NCBI GenBank assembly: GCA_964622545.1
Contig: CAZUQM010000019.1
Coordinates: 1 to 64,000 of the forward strand
Source of the DNA: JAFGLZ01 sp964622545
GTDB lineage: Bacteria > Planctomycetota > Phycisphaerae > UBA1845 > JAFGLZ01
Direction: 5' to 3'
DNA length: 64,000 nt
Below the pieces are notes generated by a model. It was not told the origin of the DNA, did no database searches, and worked only from the letters and a program-made list of their open reading frames with translations. Made by a program: the position numbers and the translations under genes. Shown here one piece after another: positions 43,011 to 52,326 of this stretch. The first letter of the stretch is position 1, and each line of letters starts with the position of its first letter.

Positions 43011-44021
43011 GTGAACCGCCGGACCTTCCTACAATCGACGTTGGGCAGCGCGGCCACGTTGGCGGCGGGCGCGGCGACGCCGGCGAGCCGAACCGCAGCT
43101 CGCGGAGCCTCGCGAGCCAGGCGTGTCGATGTCGACGCGATCCGCTCGCCCATCCTCTTTCGCGGCGATAGGACGACCGCCTACCGCGACCCGGCCGTGG
43201 TGTATCACGACGGCACGTTTCACGCCTTCTTCACACTGCACCGCAAGGAGGCCGACGGGAGGTATTACGTCTATGCGGCTGCCAGTCAGAGCCGCGACCT
43301 GGTCACGTGGACGAGGCCCGAGATCTTCACGCCCCGCGACCAGCGGCTCAACTTCGCCAGCCCCGGCAACGTGATCCGCTTCGGCGGCAAGTGGGTGCTG
43401 TGTTTGCAGACCTACCCGACGCCGAAGGGCGAGACCTTCGGCGACAAGACGTCCCGCATCTGGATCATGCGGAGCGACGATTTGCGGACATGGGGGGAGC
43501 CGGAGCTGCTTCGCGTCAAGGGGCCCGACGTGCCTCGCGAGAAGATGGGCCGCATGATCGATCCGTATCTCGTCGAGGACAAGGACGCGCCGGGCACGTG
43601 GTGGTGCTTCTACAAGCAGCGCGGCGCGAGCCTGTCGTGGTCGCGCGACCTCAGGCGATGGACGCCGTTCGGCCGAATCGACGCGGGCGAGAACGCCTGT
43701 GTGCTGGTCGATCGCGGCGAGTACGTCCTGTTCCACTCGCCCAAGAACGGCATCGGCGTGAAACGATCGAAGGATCTGAAGCGGTGGCGGGACGTGGGCG
43801 ACTTGATCACGCTCGGCCAGAAGCACTGGCCGTGGGCCCAGGGTCGGCTGACGGCCGGTTTCGTGCTTGATCTCCGCCGCGATCCGAGCGTGGGCAAGGC
43901 GATCCTGTTCTTTCATGGCTCGACACGGCGCGGGCTCAAGGCTCACGGAGCACACGGCGAGGCCAGCTTGGCGCTGGCCTGGAGTGACGACTTGACCATG
44001 TGGCGGTATCCGGGGGGATGA
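43011..44021 (+). CDS. Tat-exported five-blade propeller protein (GH43/GH117-like fold)
   Basis: A 336-residue protein beginning with a Tat signal (NRRTFLQSTLGSAATLAAGAA) and a five-bladed propeller of the GH43/GH117 type: TTAYRDPAVVYHDGTFHAFF, SRDLVTWTRPEIF, SPGNVIRFGGKWVLCLQ, MIDPYLVEDKDAPGTWWCFY and SKDLKRWRDVG. The Asp of RDP and of IDP match the positions of the catalytic Asp residues in such hydrolases. The substrate is not known. GTG 43011 is used because AAAGGA then lies six bases upstream and the protein starts MNRRTF. An ATG at 43005 is also in frame. Confidence 0.78.
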   Translation: MNRRTFLQSTLGSAATLAAGAATPASRTAARGASRARRVDVDAIRSPILFRGDRTTAYRDPAVVYHDGTFHAFFTLHRKEADGRYYVYAAASQSRDLVTWTRPEIFTPRDQRLNFASPGNVIRFGGKWVLCLQTYPTPKGETFGDKTSRIWIMRSDDLRTWGEPELLRVKGPDVPREKMGRMIDPYLVEDKDAPGTWWCFYKQRGASLSWSRDLRRWTPFGRIDAGENACVLVDRGEYVLFHSPKNGIGVKRSKDLKRWRDVGDLITLGQKHWPWAQGRLTAGFVLDLRRDPSVGKAILFFHGSTRRGLKAHGAHGEASLALAWSDDLTMWRYPGG

Positions 44022-44137
44022 ACCTGCTGGGCTTCGGCGTTGGACGTCCCGGCGGAAGCGGCCTACCATGTCGGCATCCACCTAGCTCGGACGGTGGCGT
44101 CGCGGCGCGGCCGCGATGAGCCGAAGACCTGTGACAC

Positions 44138-44884
44138 ATGGCCGAGATCATCGACATCAACTGCATGGTGGGCAAGAGCGGGGTGCCGCGTCCGGATTGG
44201 CCGGCGTCGGCCGCCGAGACGGTCGAGGCGCTGCGGCGCGTGGGCATCGATCGCGCGCTCGTGACGAACTTCGCGTCGCTGCAATACGATCCGGTCGACG
44301 GGGCCGAGGACCTGGCCAGAGAGCTCCTTGTCGACGAGGGCTCCTTGCTGGGCTGTCCGGTTGCCGTGCCGCACTGGGCGGGCGACGCGCCCGAGCCGAA
44401 GGTGCTGCTTGACGGCTACATCGAGCGAGGGTGGCGTGCGTTCCGGATCTACCCGAGGACGCACTACTTTCTGCTGCACCCGTTGGTGTGCGGGCCGCTG
44501 ATGGAGGAGGCGCAGGCGCGGAGCTTCCCGATCGTGATCGAGCGCGATCAATTCGACTGGCCCGAGCTGATCGGCATCCTCGAGGCCTTTCCGCGTCTCA
44601 ACCTGGTCGTGTGCGGCGAGGGCTATCGCGAGATTCGTACGATCCTGCCGCTGTTGGAGCGGTACGAGGGGTTGCGGTTCGACACGTCGTGGATGCAGCA
44701 GTTCATGCTGTACGAGACGGTTGTCGATCGGCTCGGACCGCGGCCCCTGGTCTTCGGCAGCAAGTTCCCGATGTTCGAGCCGGGGGCGTCGCTGACGCCG
44801 GTCCTTCGGGCGCCCATTTCGGAGGACGCCCGGGAGGCGATCTTGGGCGGCAACGCGGCGGCGATGTTGTCGGCGGCGCACTGA
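44138..44884 (+). CDS. Amidohydrolase-2-fold protein with missing metal ligands
   Basis: A 248-residue TIM-barrel protein of the amidohydrolase-2 type (RVGIDRALVTNFASLQYDP, RAFRIYPRTHYFLLHPL, FPRLNLVVCGEGYRE, PLVFGSKFPMFEPG, ILGGNAAAMLS). In active members the first strand carries HxH and the late strand ends FGSD. Here the first is DINCMVG (N8, M10) and the second FGSK. Loss of both metal-site elements predicts no hydrolase activity of the usual kind. It may bind a ligand or help the intact relative encoded 56 bases downstream. Start at 44138 follows no strong ribosome site, so an alternative start is possible. Confidence 0.78.
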   Translation: MAEIIDINCMVGKSGVPRPDWPASAAETVEALRRVGIDRALVTNFASLQYDPVDGAEDLARELLVDEGSLLGCPVAVPHWAGDAPEPKVLLDGYIERGWRAFRIYPRTHYFLLHPLVCGPLMEEAQARSFPIVIERDQFDWPELIGILEAFPRLNLVVCGEGYREIRTILPLLERYEGLRFDTSWMQQFMLYETVVDRLGPRPLVFGSKFPMFEPGASLTPVLRAPISEDAREAILGGNAAAMLSAAH

Positions 44885-44940
44885 GACGGCGGCCGGGCCA
44901 CGCGTCCGCCGACATGGGGCCAAGGAAGAAGACGAGGTCG

Positions 44941-45771
44941 ATGAGCGAGTTGATGCGACGATTCCGGCACGGCGAGGCCCTGGGCACGACGGTCTTCGAT
45001 GCGCACGCCCACATGGGTCGATGGGCCTTTCCGGTGTTCGGGGACGGCTCGGCCGAGACGATGGTCGCCGCGATGGATCGGCTCGGCGTTCACGCCGTCG
45101 CGCTGGCGCACCACGCATGCATGGGCCCCTCGCCGCACCAGGGCAACCGGCTCGCCGAGCGGGAGATCGAACCGTATCCGGGCCGCTTCTTCCTCTATTG
45201 CGGCTTCAGCCCACACTATCACGACGAGGGGCCGGTCGAGCTCCAGCGGGCCTTCGCCGATCCTCGCTACATCGGCATCAAGCTGCACCCGGCCACCCAC
45301 GGGTTGGATATCGACGACCCCCATTGGCTGCCGGCGTTCGAGTTCGCCGATCAGCACGCGCTGCCGGTGTTGATCCATTCGTGGGTGAACAGCGGATGCC
45401 GGCCGGAGCTGGTGGGCCAGGTCGCCAGCGACTATCCCGACGCCCGGATCATCCTGGGTCATCACGGCGGAGGGTGGGCCGGCGTGTCGGAGACGGTGGA
45501 GACCTGCCGCAAGCACGCGAATCTCGTCTGCGACACGTGCACGAGCGAGCTGACCTACAAGGTGGTCGATCGCCTGGTCCATGCGATCGGCGCGGACCGC
45601 GTGGTCTTCGGCAGCGACGTGCCGTTCCTCGCACAGGACGCCCAGCTCGGCAAGGTGATCTACTCCCGGGTGGAAGACGAAGAGAAGAGGAAGATCCTGG
45701 CGGGCAATTTCCTGGCCATACTGGGCAGGCGGCGGGGCCTGCCGGCGTTGGATCTTGCCGGGCTGTATTAG
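44941..45771 (+). CDS. Amidohydrolase-2 family metal-dependent hydrolase
   Basis: A 276-residue amidohydrolase-2 protein with an intact metal site: FDAHAHMG (H22, H24) near the start, LPVLIHSWVN and ARIILGHHGGGWAG in the middle strands, and VFGSDVPFLAQDA with the catalytic Asp at the end. Members decarboxylate or hydrolyse aromatic and lactone-like compounds; the substrate is unknown. The start at 44941 (MSELMRRFRHGE) is chosen over ATG 44914, which adds a basic, non-conserved stretch. It is the likely partner of the degenerate paralogue directly upstream, and is convergent with the DUF362 gene. Confidence 0.85.
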   Translation: MSELMRRFRHGEALGTTVFDAHAHMGRWAFPVFGDGSAETMVAAMDRLGVHAVALAHHACMGPSPHQGNRLAEREIEPYPGRFFLYCGFSPHYHDEGPVELQRAFADPRYIGIKLHPATHGLDIDDPHWLPAFEFADQHALPVLIHSWVNSGCRPELVGQVASDYPDARIILGHHGGGWAGVSETVETCRKHANLVCDTCTSELTYKVVDRLVHAIGADRVVFGSDVPFLAQDAQLGKVIYSRVEDEEKRKILAGNFLAILGRRRGLPALDLAGLY

Positions 45772-45802
45772 GCGGCCATCGCCACGGCACCGCCGACGAG
45801 CG

Positions 45803-46900
45803 TCAACCCACCTGCGTGACCTTCAGCAACCCCTGCTTCTGATAGGCCCGCCAGTCGGCTTGGCCGAAGCGTTTGAGGTTCGCCTCGTCCTTGCCGAACT
45901 TCTCCTCGGCCAGGGCGAGGTATTTCAGTCGGGCGGGCTTGCGTTCGAGCAGGTTCTCGTAGCACCACGCGTCGCAGGCGACTTGGTCGACCGCGGCCAC
46001 GACCGTGTTGGTGTCCTTGAGGTCGCTCTTGCGGCCTCCGGTCGGCCCGCTGCGCATCAGCGACCGGGTGCCGTCGGCGATGACGAGCGTCGGGCTCATC
46101 ATCAGGCCGAGATCGCTGACGATGTTGTCGATGGCCTGGTGGAACTGGTCGCGTCGCCCGCCAAGCAGGCCGTACCAGTTCTTCATCGCGAGCGAGGCCG
46201 AGCAGAGGTTGTGGTCCTTGACGGTCGGCAGGCCGATGACCTTGGTCGCCCCGGCGAGCGGCTTCCAGAAGATGGGCCAGCGTCCGAGCGATTCGCCGCG
46301 GCTCGGCTCGGGCTTGCCGGGGCGGATCTCGACGTTGGCGAAATCGGGCTCGGCCGGCAGCATGGTCACCGCACCAGCGCGTTCGGCGGCCGGTCCGACC
46401 TTGGACTTCTGATACGCCGTCAGGGGCGTGGCGATGGGGTTGTCGGCCACGATCACCCGCGAGGCGCCGGCCTCGACGCACGCCTTGACCACGGCCTCGA
46501 CGACGTCGGGGCTGGTCGTGGCGCCGATCGACGGGCTGCTCGCGAAGCCGATGTTGGGCTTGACCAGGACGACGTCGCCCGAGGTGACGAACGCGCCCAT
46601 GCCGCCGTAGGGTTCGAGGGCGGCGGCGACCATCTTGGCCGCGTCCTTGCCCTGGGCGACGCTCAGCCGGGGCCACGACTTGGCCTTGGCCTGGTCGTAA
46701 ACGCCGGCGAAGAAGTTCGTGAGCTTGCGTGACTCGTGCTCGGGCATGCCCTTCTCGCCGGTCTTGTCGTAGATCAGCGCGTAGCCGGCGGCCGCGGCCC
46801 CGGCCACGCCGAGCGTGGCGCCGATGCGGATCGCGTCGCGCCGGGTGGGCTCGGGTCGGCTGGCATCTTTCTCTTGAGGCGTTGTGGGTTCCTGGCTCAT
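45803..46900 (-). CDS. DUF362 protein with Tat-like N-terminus
   Basis: A 365-residue protein. A twin-Arg stretch (TRRDAIRIGATLGVAGAAAAGYA) suggests Tat export or a membrane anchor. The rest matches DUF362: GDVVLVKPNIGFASSPSIGATTSPDVV, GASRVIVADNP, TKVIGLPTVKDHNLCSASLAMKNWYGLLG and a C-terminal AAVDQVACDAWCYENLL. Many DUF362 proteins carry 4Fe-4S ferredoxin motifs; none is visible here. Function is not established. It appears to be the last gene of a minus-strand set with the DUF6599-like and lipoprotein genes. Confidence 0.82.
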   Translation of the reverse strand: MSQEPTTPQEKDASRPEPTRRDAIRIGATLGVAGAAAAGYALIYDKTGEKGMPEHESRKLTNFFAGVYDQAKAKSWPRLSVAQGKDAAKMVAAALEPYGGMGAFVTSGDVVLVKPNIGFASSPSIGATTSPDVVEAVVKACVEAGASRVIVADNPIATPLTAYQKSKVGPAAERAGAVTMLPAEPDFANVEIRPGKPEPSRGESLGRWPIFWKPLAGATKVIGLPTVKDHNLCSASLAMKNWYGLLGGRRDQFHQAIDNIVSDLGLMMSPTLVIADGTRSLMRSGPTGGRKSDLKDTNTVVAAVDQVACDAWCYENLLERKPARLKYLALAEEKFGKDEANLKRFGQADWRAYQKQGLLKVTQVG

Positions 46901-46971
46901 GGGCTTCGTGTCCCTGTGGTTTCGGCGCGTGCGGCGCCGGTGAGGCTTGTCGGGTCGACGACCGGCGACGG

Positions 46972-48045
46972 CTACTTCGTCGTGAGGCTCTCTCGGAACG
47001 TGACGGCGTGCTTCTTGGCGCTCTCGGCGCTCTCGGCGCCGTTGGCGCCGCCCAGGTAGGCCCCCTTGCAGAACACGACGTCGAACAGATCGAGGACCTC
47101 GCCGACGATGGTCTTGCCGCCGGGGGTCTCCTCTTCGCTGAGGATCTTGCCGTGCTTCTTGAGGTAGGCCGCGTACCGGGCCAGTGTCGCCTGCGCGGCC
47201 TCGGGGCTGGCCGCCTTGTGGATGAACAGGGTGACCATCTGCTCGCCGTCTTCGTAGTCGGCGCGGAAGACCTTCCGCAAGAAATCGAGGCTGAAGCCGT
47301 TCTTGCGTTCGTAGCCGAGGCTCTCGGGGACACGGTTGGCTTTCGGCAGGAGCTTGTCGCCCCAGAGCTCGGTGCCGTCGTCGTTGATCTTCGAGGCGAT
47401 CCGTTCGGCGAGCTGCCGGACGACCTTGTCGTCGGATTCGCTCAGGGCGTCGCCCGCCATGAGCTGCACGTAGCAGTCGCCCTTCCAGTAGAAGATGCTG
47501 TGCTCGGCCTTGTAGCTGCCGCGGCCGATCTTGGCATCGGGCATGCCGCGGGCGAACTCCGCCTTGTAGCAGCCGAACGCGTTGAGGGGATCCCCCATGT
47601 CATAGACATAGACGTCCACGTAATGATCGTCGCTCTTGGGATGCTTGTAGGTGGCGAAGGTCATGCCGACGAGGCCGTAGTCGAGATACAGGCCGTCGCG
47701 ACCGTTGATCTTCTCGTGGACGCGCTCGGGACTGAACGACTGCTTGCTGTGGGGGCCCGTCCAGCCGCTCTGGTCGAGCTCGGGAAGCGCGAAGGGTTGG
47801 TAGGGCTTGTCGCCCGACGCGTCTGCTTTGTTGGCGGCGGAGACCGGAGCAGCTCCGGAAGCGCCCTGCTCGTTCGCCAGGGCGAACGCCTGGAGCGCGT
47901 CGCTCTCGACACGAACGGTCAGCGCGCGTCCGACGGCCGCACCGAGTCCGATCAGCGCGATCACGATGACCACGGCTATCGTTCTCTCGAGGCCCGAGAC
48001 CCGATCGGCGGGCCGTCCGTAGCGTCTTCGGAAGAATGTGGGCAT
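46972..48045 (-). CDS. Membrane-anchored DUF6599-like protein
   Basis: A 357-residue protein with one N-terminal helix (RTIAVVIVIALIGLGAAVG) after a basic start and a long extracytoplasmic part. The central segment (GLYLDYGLVGMTFATYKH, DHYVDVYVYDMGDPLNAFGCYKAEF, GSYKAEHSIFYWKGDCYVQL) fits the DUF6599 pattern known from Planctomycetota. No function is known. The ATG at 48045 has GGAGG nine bases upstream. It lies 58 bases after a lipoprotein gene and 71 before the DUF362 gene on the same strand. Confidence 0.72.
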   Translation of the reverse strand: MPTFFRRRYGRPADRVSGLERTIAVVIVIALIGLGAAVGRALTVRVESDALQAFALANEQGASGAAPVSAANKADASGDKPYQPFALPELDQSGWTGPHSKQSFSPERVHEKINGRDGLYLDYGLVGMTFATYKHPKSDDHYVDVYVYDMGDPLNAFGCYKAEFARGMPDAKIGRGSYKAEHSIFYWKGDCYVQLMAGDALSESDDKVVRQLAERIASKINDDGTELWGDKLLPKANRVPESLGYERKNGFSLDFLRKVFRADYEDGEQMVTLFIHKAASPEAAQATLARYAAYLKKHGKILSEEETPGGKTIVGEVLDLFDVVFCKGAYLGGANGAESAESAKKHAVTFRESLTTK

Positions 48046-48103
48046 ATCTGCCGTGCCTCCAACCTTTTGGCGGGCGATCCCGAAAGAGGGATCGCGCCGG
48101 GCT

Positions 48104-48952
48104 CTAGGGATCGGCGACGATCGTGAGCCGCCCTGGGGCCTCAATGTAATAGCCGACCTGTCCTGCTCCGCTCGGGACGATGCGCGCCACGACCGAATAG
48201 GTGTTCGGTGCGATCGGTTGGCCGTTGGGATCGATGTCGGTGTCCTTCAGCGTGGTCCCGCTGAAGACCGTGCCCTGGAACGTGAATCCGAAGTCGCCGT
48301 CGCCGACCAGCGATCCGTTCGGATCGGTCGCCCATTGGATCGTGTTCGGCTCGTTCGGGTCGTCGACCAGGCCGATGTCCAAGCGGGAGGCCACGGCCGG
48401 TTGGACGGAGTCCCACGTGATCGCGACGCCCTCCGCTTCCAGCGAGCTCTGGAAGACGGTGCTGTTCTCCGTGGGTGCCGTGAATCTAAGCGGCACGGTG
48501 ATCAGGCCGCCCGACTCATCGGTGTCGGTGCCGCCCGAACCGTCCTCAATGAGGTATTCGACCTGGTACGACCCCGGGGGGACGAGATCGCCGCCGACGT
48601 CGCGGCCGGCGAACTCGAACGCATCGGCGTCGCCGTCGGGGACGGCATCGATGCCCGTGGCGAGCGTGAGCGTCGAGCCGTCGTCGTCCGAGACGAGCGT
48701 CAGTGTGACCGTGGGTGTGGTGTCGGCCAGCGTGACGTCGTTCCATCGAATGGTCAGCGTATCGCCGTCGGCGCCGAGCGTCTGATCGAACTCGGGTTGG
48801 ACGGCGTAGATGGCCATCGCGATCGGGTCGGGCCAGGTCTTGGAGGTGTCGGTTGGGTCCGTCGGCAAGCAGCCGACGAGCGCGCCGAGACACGCGACCA
48901 TGAGCATCAACCGTCGAACGAGCGATGCGCCTCCCTGCCGGTGTTGGTCCAT
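48104..48952 (-). CDS. Exported lipoprotein, beta-rich, function unknown
   Basis: A 282-residue protein with a lipoprotein signal (RRLMLMVACLGALVGC, Cys 28). The mature protein is rich in Asp, Thr and Gly and looks like two or three beta-sandwich modules (LTIRWNDVTLADTTPTVTL, VEYLIEDGSGGTDTDESGG, TYSVVARIVPSGAGQVGYYI). Similar Ig-like lipoproteins are common in Planctomycetota. First gene of the DUF6599/DUF362 set. Confidence 0.72.
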   Translation of the reverse strand: MDQHRQGGASLVRRLMLMVACLGALVGCLPTDPTDTSKTWPDPIAMAIYAVQPEFDQTLGADGDTLTIRWNDVTLADTTPTVTLTLVSDDDGSTLTLATGIDAVPDGDADAFEFAGRDVGGDLVPPGSYQVEYLIEDGSGGTDTDESGGLITVPLRFTAPTENSTVFQSSLEAEGVAITWDSVQPAVASRLDIGLVDDPNEPNTIQWATDPNGSLVGDGDFGFTFQGTVFSGTTLKDTDIDPNGQPIAPNTYSVVARIVPSGAGQVGYYIEAPGRLTIVADP

Positions 48953-49295
48953 GGATCTCTTCCTTGATTCGCCCAGGATTCCTCGCGGATTCTCGCAGCG
49001 GTGTCCAGCGCTGCAACGTGGGTTGGTCCGGCTCTGCTTCCCTTGTAGTATGGTAGTGGTCGGGCGGCCTGCGTGTCAAGATGATGTCGGCCCAAGTCAT
49101 TACTACGAATGGACCTACGTTCATCTTCGGGCCTGGCTGGCCCCGGGAGCGCCCCAGATCCGTTGAAGCCGCACGGTGCGGACGGTCGATTTCTGATGTA
49201 CGTGGGTTTGATTCGAGGACGAACCGCGCCTAGGCACTAGGTGGCGGCTGTGCGGACCGGCCGCGGCCGATCCGATCGACGGGCGAGGGAGTCTT
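48953..49295. other. Divergent intergenic region with a minus-strand promoter
   Basis: About 340 bases between the two lipoprotein genes, divergent. The minus-strand promoter is listed separately. I see no gene in the rest. Confidence 0.5.
49050..49079 (-). promoter_or_regulatory. Promoter of the lipoprotein-DUF6599-DUF362 set
   Basis: Minus strand TTGACA (49079-49074), an 18-base spacer and TACCAT (49055-49050), about 98 bases before the lipoprotein ATG. Confidence 0.55.
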
Positions 49296-50369
49296 ATGGT
49301 GATCAACAAGCGACGCGGCATCGGCCTGCTCGGGCTGTGTCTTGGTCTGGCCGGGGTGGGTTTCATGTGGGCCGGGTGCACGCCCAGTGCGTACGACCAG
49401 ACGACCGCCCCGCTGGGCGAGGACGTCATCATCAACGCCGGCTTCGCCCGGACGGGCAGCGGAAGCGACCGAGGTGTGATGGGCATCGGCTTCATCAACC
49501 GCACGCCCTACCGGGCGATCGGTACCTTCGGCGGCTACGACCCGCAGGATCAGCAAACCATCGTGGTGTTCGGGCAACTGGGCGTGGCGCCGATCTACGA
49601 CCTGGAGCCCAATGAGGTCAACTTCGTCTTCGCCATGCCCACGACGCGGGCCTTCTCGGTCGGTGGCGGTAACCTGATCACGTTGATCTTCCAGAACGAG
49701 CTCGAGTCGCAGCAGCGGGCGATGACGTCCTTCGTGGCCGGGGTGAACCTCGGCGCCTTCGTGCCCAGCCTCGATCTGCTCAAGCAGGACATCGGTTTCA
49801 GTGGGGCGCCGCTGAACGACCCGCAAGGATCGATCCCCACGCAGGGCACGGCCGACGGCCTGACCGTCTTTCTGGGCACGGACTACCAGTACGATTCGAT
49901 CCTGATCTTCGAGTTCTACGAGGATGCCACCACGCCGGGCGGGTTCCGGACGGACTTCACGACCGCGCGCGACCTGGGCGTGGATGTCGAGCGTCTGATT
50001 CAATTGGCCGGGGCGGACCGGGCCGTGGCGCTCGAGCCCCTGGGCCTCGATCGGGAGCGGTTCCAGCTCCTATCCAGTCTGGGCGTACCGTCCGTGACGG
50101 GCCCGCAGTTCGTGATCAGTGCGGGAACGGACCCGACCGCGGTCGAGTTGGACGTCTCGAACGGATCGACGCAGACGCTGTCGTTGGCCCTGTTCGGCCC
50201 CGACGACAAGGTGGTCCGGCTTGCTCCGGGCGGCTCGTCGAACTTCAAGGTGCCGCCGGGCACCTACGAGTTCCTGATCATCCCGAGCACGCAGACCGGG
50301 GCGGTCCAGCTCGGCACGCAGACGCTCAATGCGGGCACGGCGGGCTCGCTGCCGATCGTCGCGACCTAG
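49296..50369 (+). CDS. Exported lipoprotein, beta-rich, function unknown
   Basis: A 357-residue protein with a lipoprotein signal (KRRGIGLLGLCLGLAGVG then FMWAGC, Cys 28). The mature part is beta-rich and Ala/Gly/Thr-rich (VIINAGFARTGSG, GFINRTPYRAIGTFGGYDPQ, VAPIYDLEPNEVNFVFA, ending with an NGSTQTLSLALFGPDDK segment). It is not recognised. A perfect 14-bp inverted repeat lies 98 bases downstream. Confidence 0.72.
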   Translation: MVINKRRGIGLLGLCLGLAGVGFMWAGCTPSAYDQTTAPLGEDVIINAGFARTGSGSDRGVMGIGFINRTPYRAIGTFGGYDPQDQQTIVVFGQLGVAPIYDLEPNEVNFVFAMPTTRAFSVGGGNLITLIFQNELESQQRAMTSFVAGVNLGAFVPSLDLLKQDIGFSGAPLNDPQGSIPTQGTADGLTVFLGTDYQYDSILIFEFYEDATTPGGFRTDFTTARDLGVDVERLIQLAGADRAVALEPLGLDRERFQLLSSLGVPSVTGPQFVISAGTDPTAVELDVSNGSTQTLSLALFGPDDKVVRLAPGGSSNFKVPPGTYEFLIIPSTQTGAVQLGTQTLNAGTAGSLPIVAT

Positions 50370-50692
50370 CGTCGTGAGCGGCTGCGATCGGGCCGTTTTC
50401 CACGCCACACGGCCGGCTTTGGTCGTTGTCGGTTCTGACGGATTTCGCTACAAAAAGTGACGCAGGTATCGCCGGGTATCGTTGCAGGTTGCGAGCGGAT
50501 ACCCGGCGATAGACCTTGCGCCATCGGTGGGGGAGGAGGGCAATGTCGTCTTTCTGCTGCTACTCTTAGCGGTGTGTCACGTGTTCTACCCTCTTATACG
50601 CCGACCCTAACATGAGGTTCACAGAATCCTCGCTCCCAAGAAAAAATGCGTGCAGGTTAGTTAGGGTTAAGCTGATCGTGGTTGGAGCGAAT
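50370..50692. other. Convergent intergenic region with a long perfect inverted repeat
   Basis: About 320 bases between the lipoprotein gene and miaB, which converge. Besides the inverted repeat it is AT-richer (50540-50690) with no clear gene. Confidence 0.5.
50467..50511. repeat. Perfect 14-bp inverted repeat
   Basis: TATCGCCGGGTATC (50467-50480) and its exact complement (50498-50511) around a 17-base loop. It is longer than a typical terminator stem and lacks a U-run, so it may stabilise a transcript end or be a mobile or regulatory palindrome. Confidence 0.55.
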
Positions 50693-52132
50693 TCACGCTC
50701 CGGCCACCCGGCCGTGGAGGGTCAGATCGGTGGCGTCGATGATCTCGATGTCGACCAGCGAGCCGATCAGCGCGGCCGGGCCGTCGAAGACCACGATCTG
50801 ATCGCCGCGGCTTCGTCCGGTGAGCTGGTCGGGGCTGCGCCACGTCGATGGTCCGTCATGGTCGAGGGTCTGCTGGGCCTTGAGGGCGGCCTTGCTGTAA
50901 CCCTCCACGAGCACCTCGATCCGCCGGCCGACCATCGAGCGATTGTGCTCGGAGGCGCTCTCGGCCTGGATGGCCAGGAGTTCGCGGTTGCGGCGGCGCT
51001 TGACCTCCATGGGCACGTCGTCGGGGAGGTTGCGCTCGGCCACCGTGCTCGGCCGCGTGGAGTACTTGAACACGAAGATATTCTTGTATCGGGTTCTCCG
51101 GACGAGCCGGCACGTCGCCTCGAAATCCTCGTCGGTCTCGCCGCTGAAGCCGACGATGAAGTCGCCTGCCAGCGACAGGCCGGGCACGGTCTGCCGGGCC
51201 CGGTCCACCAGCTCGTTGTAGTGCTCGACGGTGTGATCCCGCCGCATCGCCTTCAGGATGCGATTCGAGCCGCTCTGGGCGGGCAGGTGGAGGTACTCGC
51301 AGACCTTCGGCAGATCGCGCATGGCGGCCAGGATCGCCTCGTCGAAGTCGCCCGGGAAGCTCGTCACGAAACGAAGACGCTGAATGCCGGACACCTCGTG
51401 CACGCGCTCGAGCAGTTCCGGCAGGCGGACCACGCGGTCGCCCTCGGCAAAGGCGTAGCTGTTGATGGTCTGGCCGAGGAGCGTGATCTCCACCGTCCCG
51501 GCGCCCGCGAGCCGGCGGGCCTCCTCGACGATGTGCTCGGGGGGTCTGGATCGCTCAGGACCGCGGACGTAGGGCACGACGCAGTAGCTGCAGAACTTGT
51601 CGCAGCCACGTTGGGCCCGGATGTAGGCCTGGATTAGCGGGCCGTCGGCGGCGGGCTCGCGCGAGCGGTCGAGGGCTTCGAGGTCGTCGTTTATCGCGCG
51701 GTGGGCCACGGGCGTGCGGCGGCTCCAATCTCGGGTGACGGCGACGGTGGTTCGGCCGTCGGACCGCGCTTGCTCGATCAGCCGCGGCAGCCGGCCGATC
51801 TCGCCCGGGCCGCACAGGATGTCCACGTGGGGGGCTTGCTCGCGGATGCCTTCGGCGTCGCGCTCGGCCATGCACCCGATGACGCCGATCAGCAGGTCGC
51901 CGCGGCGCTGCTTGAGCTGCTTGAGCTCGCCCAGACGCGAGTGGACCTTCGCCTCGGCCCGTTGTCGGACCGAGCAGGTGTTGATGAGGATCACGTCGGC
52001 CAGCTCGGGATCGTCGATGACGGTGTAGCCACAGCGGCGCAGGTCGCCCAGGACCAGCTCGCTGTCCAGGACGTTCATCTGGCAGCCGAAGGTCTCAATG
52101 AAGACGGTCTGGCCGTTGGCGGCGGTGGTCAT
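50693..52132 (-). CDS. miaB: tRNA methylthiotransferase MiaB
   Basis: MiaB adds a methylthio group to N6-isopentenyl-adenosine 37 of tRNAs. The 479-residue protein has the three expected parts: the N-terminal cluster domain (VFIETFGCQMNVLDSELV, LINTCSVRQRAEAK, GVIGCMAERDAEGI with three Cys), the radical-SAM domain (RAQRGCDKFCSYCVVPY, Cx3Cx2C) and a C-terminal TRAM domain (GRRIEVLVEGYSK). The presence of all Cys residues argues for a working enzyme. ATG at 52132 with AGGGA seven bases ahead. Divergent from clpS. Confidence 0.95.
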   Translation of the reverse strand: MTTAANGQTVFIETFGCQMNVLDSELVLGDLRRCGYTVIDDPELADVILINTCSVRQRAEAKVHSRLGELKQLKQRRGDLLIGVIGCMAERDAEGIREQAPHVDILCGPGEIGRLPRLIEQARSDGRTTVAVTRDWSRRTPVAHRAINDDLEALDRSREPAADGPLIQAYIRAQRGCDKFCSYCVVPYVRGPERSRPPEHIVEEARRLAGAGTVEITLLGQTINSYAFAEGDRVVRLPELLERVHEVSGIQRLRFVTSFPGDFDEAILAAMRDLPKVCEYLHLPAQSGSNRILKAMRRDHTVEHYNELVDRARQTVPGLSLAGDFIVGFSGETDEDFEATCRLVRRTRYKNIFVFKYSTRPSTVAERNLPDDVPMEVKRRRNRELLAIQAESASEHNRSMVGRRIEVLVEGYSKAALKAQQTLDHDGPSTWRSPDQLTGRSRGDQIVVFDGPAALIGSLVDIEIIDATDLTLHGRVAGA

Positions 52133-52326
52133 GGTCGATCCCTAACGCGGGCCCGCGTCGGGCGACGTCACGGCGGGCTCGCGGGGCCTCATTCCTTTAC
52201 TCTAGCCAGGCCGACGGGTTCGCTCAAATGAGTGGTCGTGCCCGGCGGTACGGGGGTGCTGCGCGGGTTCCCTTGCCATCGCGGCGAGGCATCTGCTCCA
52301 ATAGGGTGCTGGGAGGACGGCCGGAG

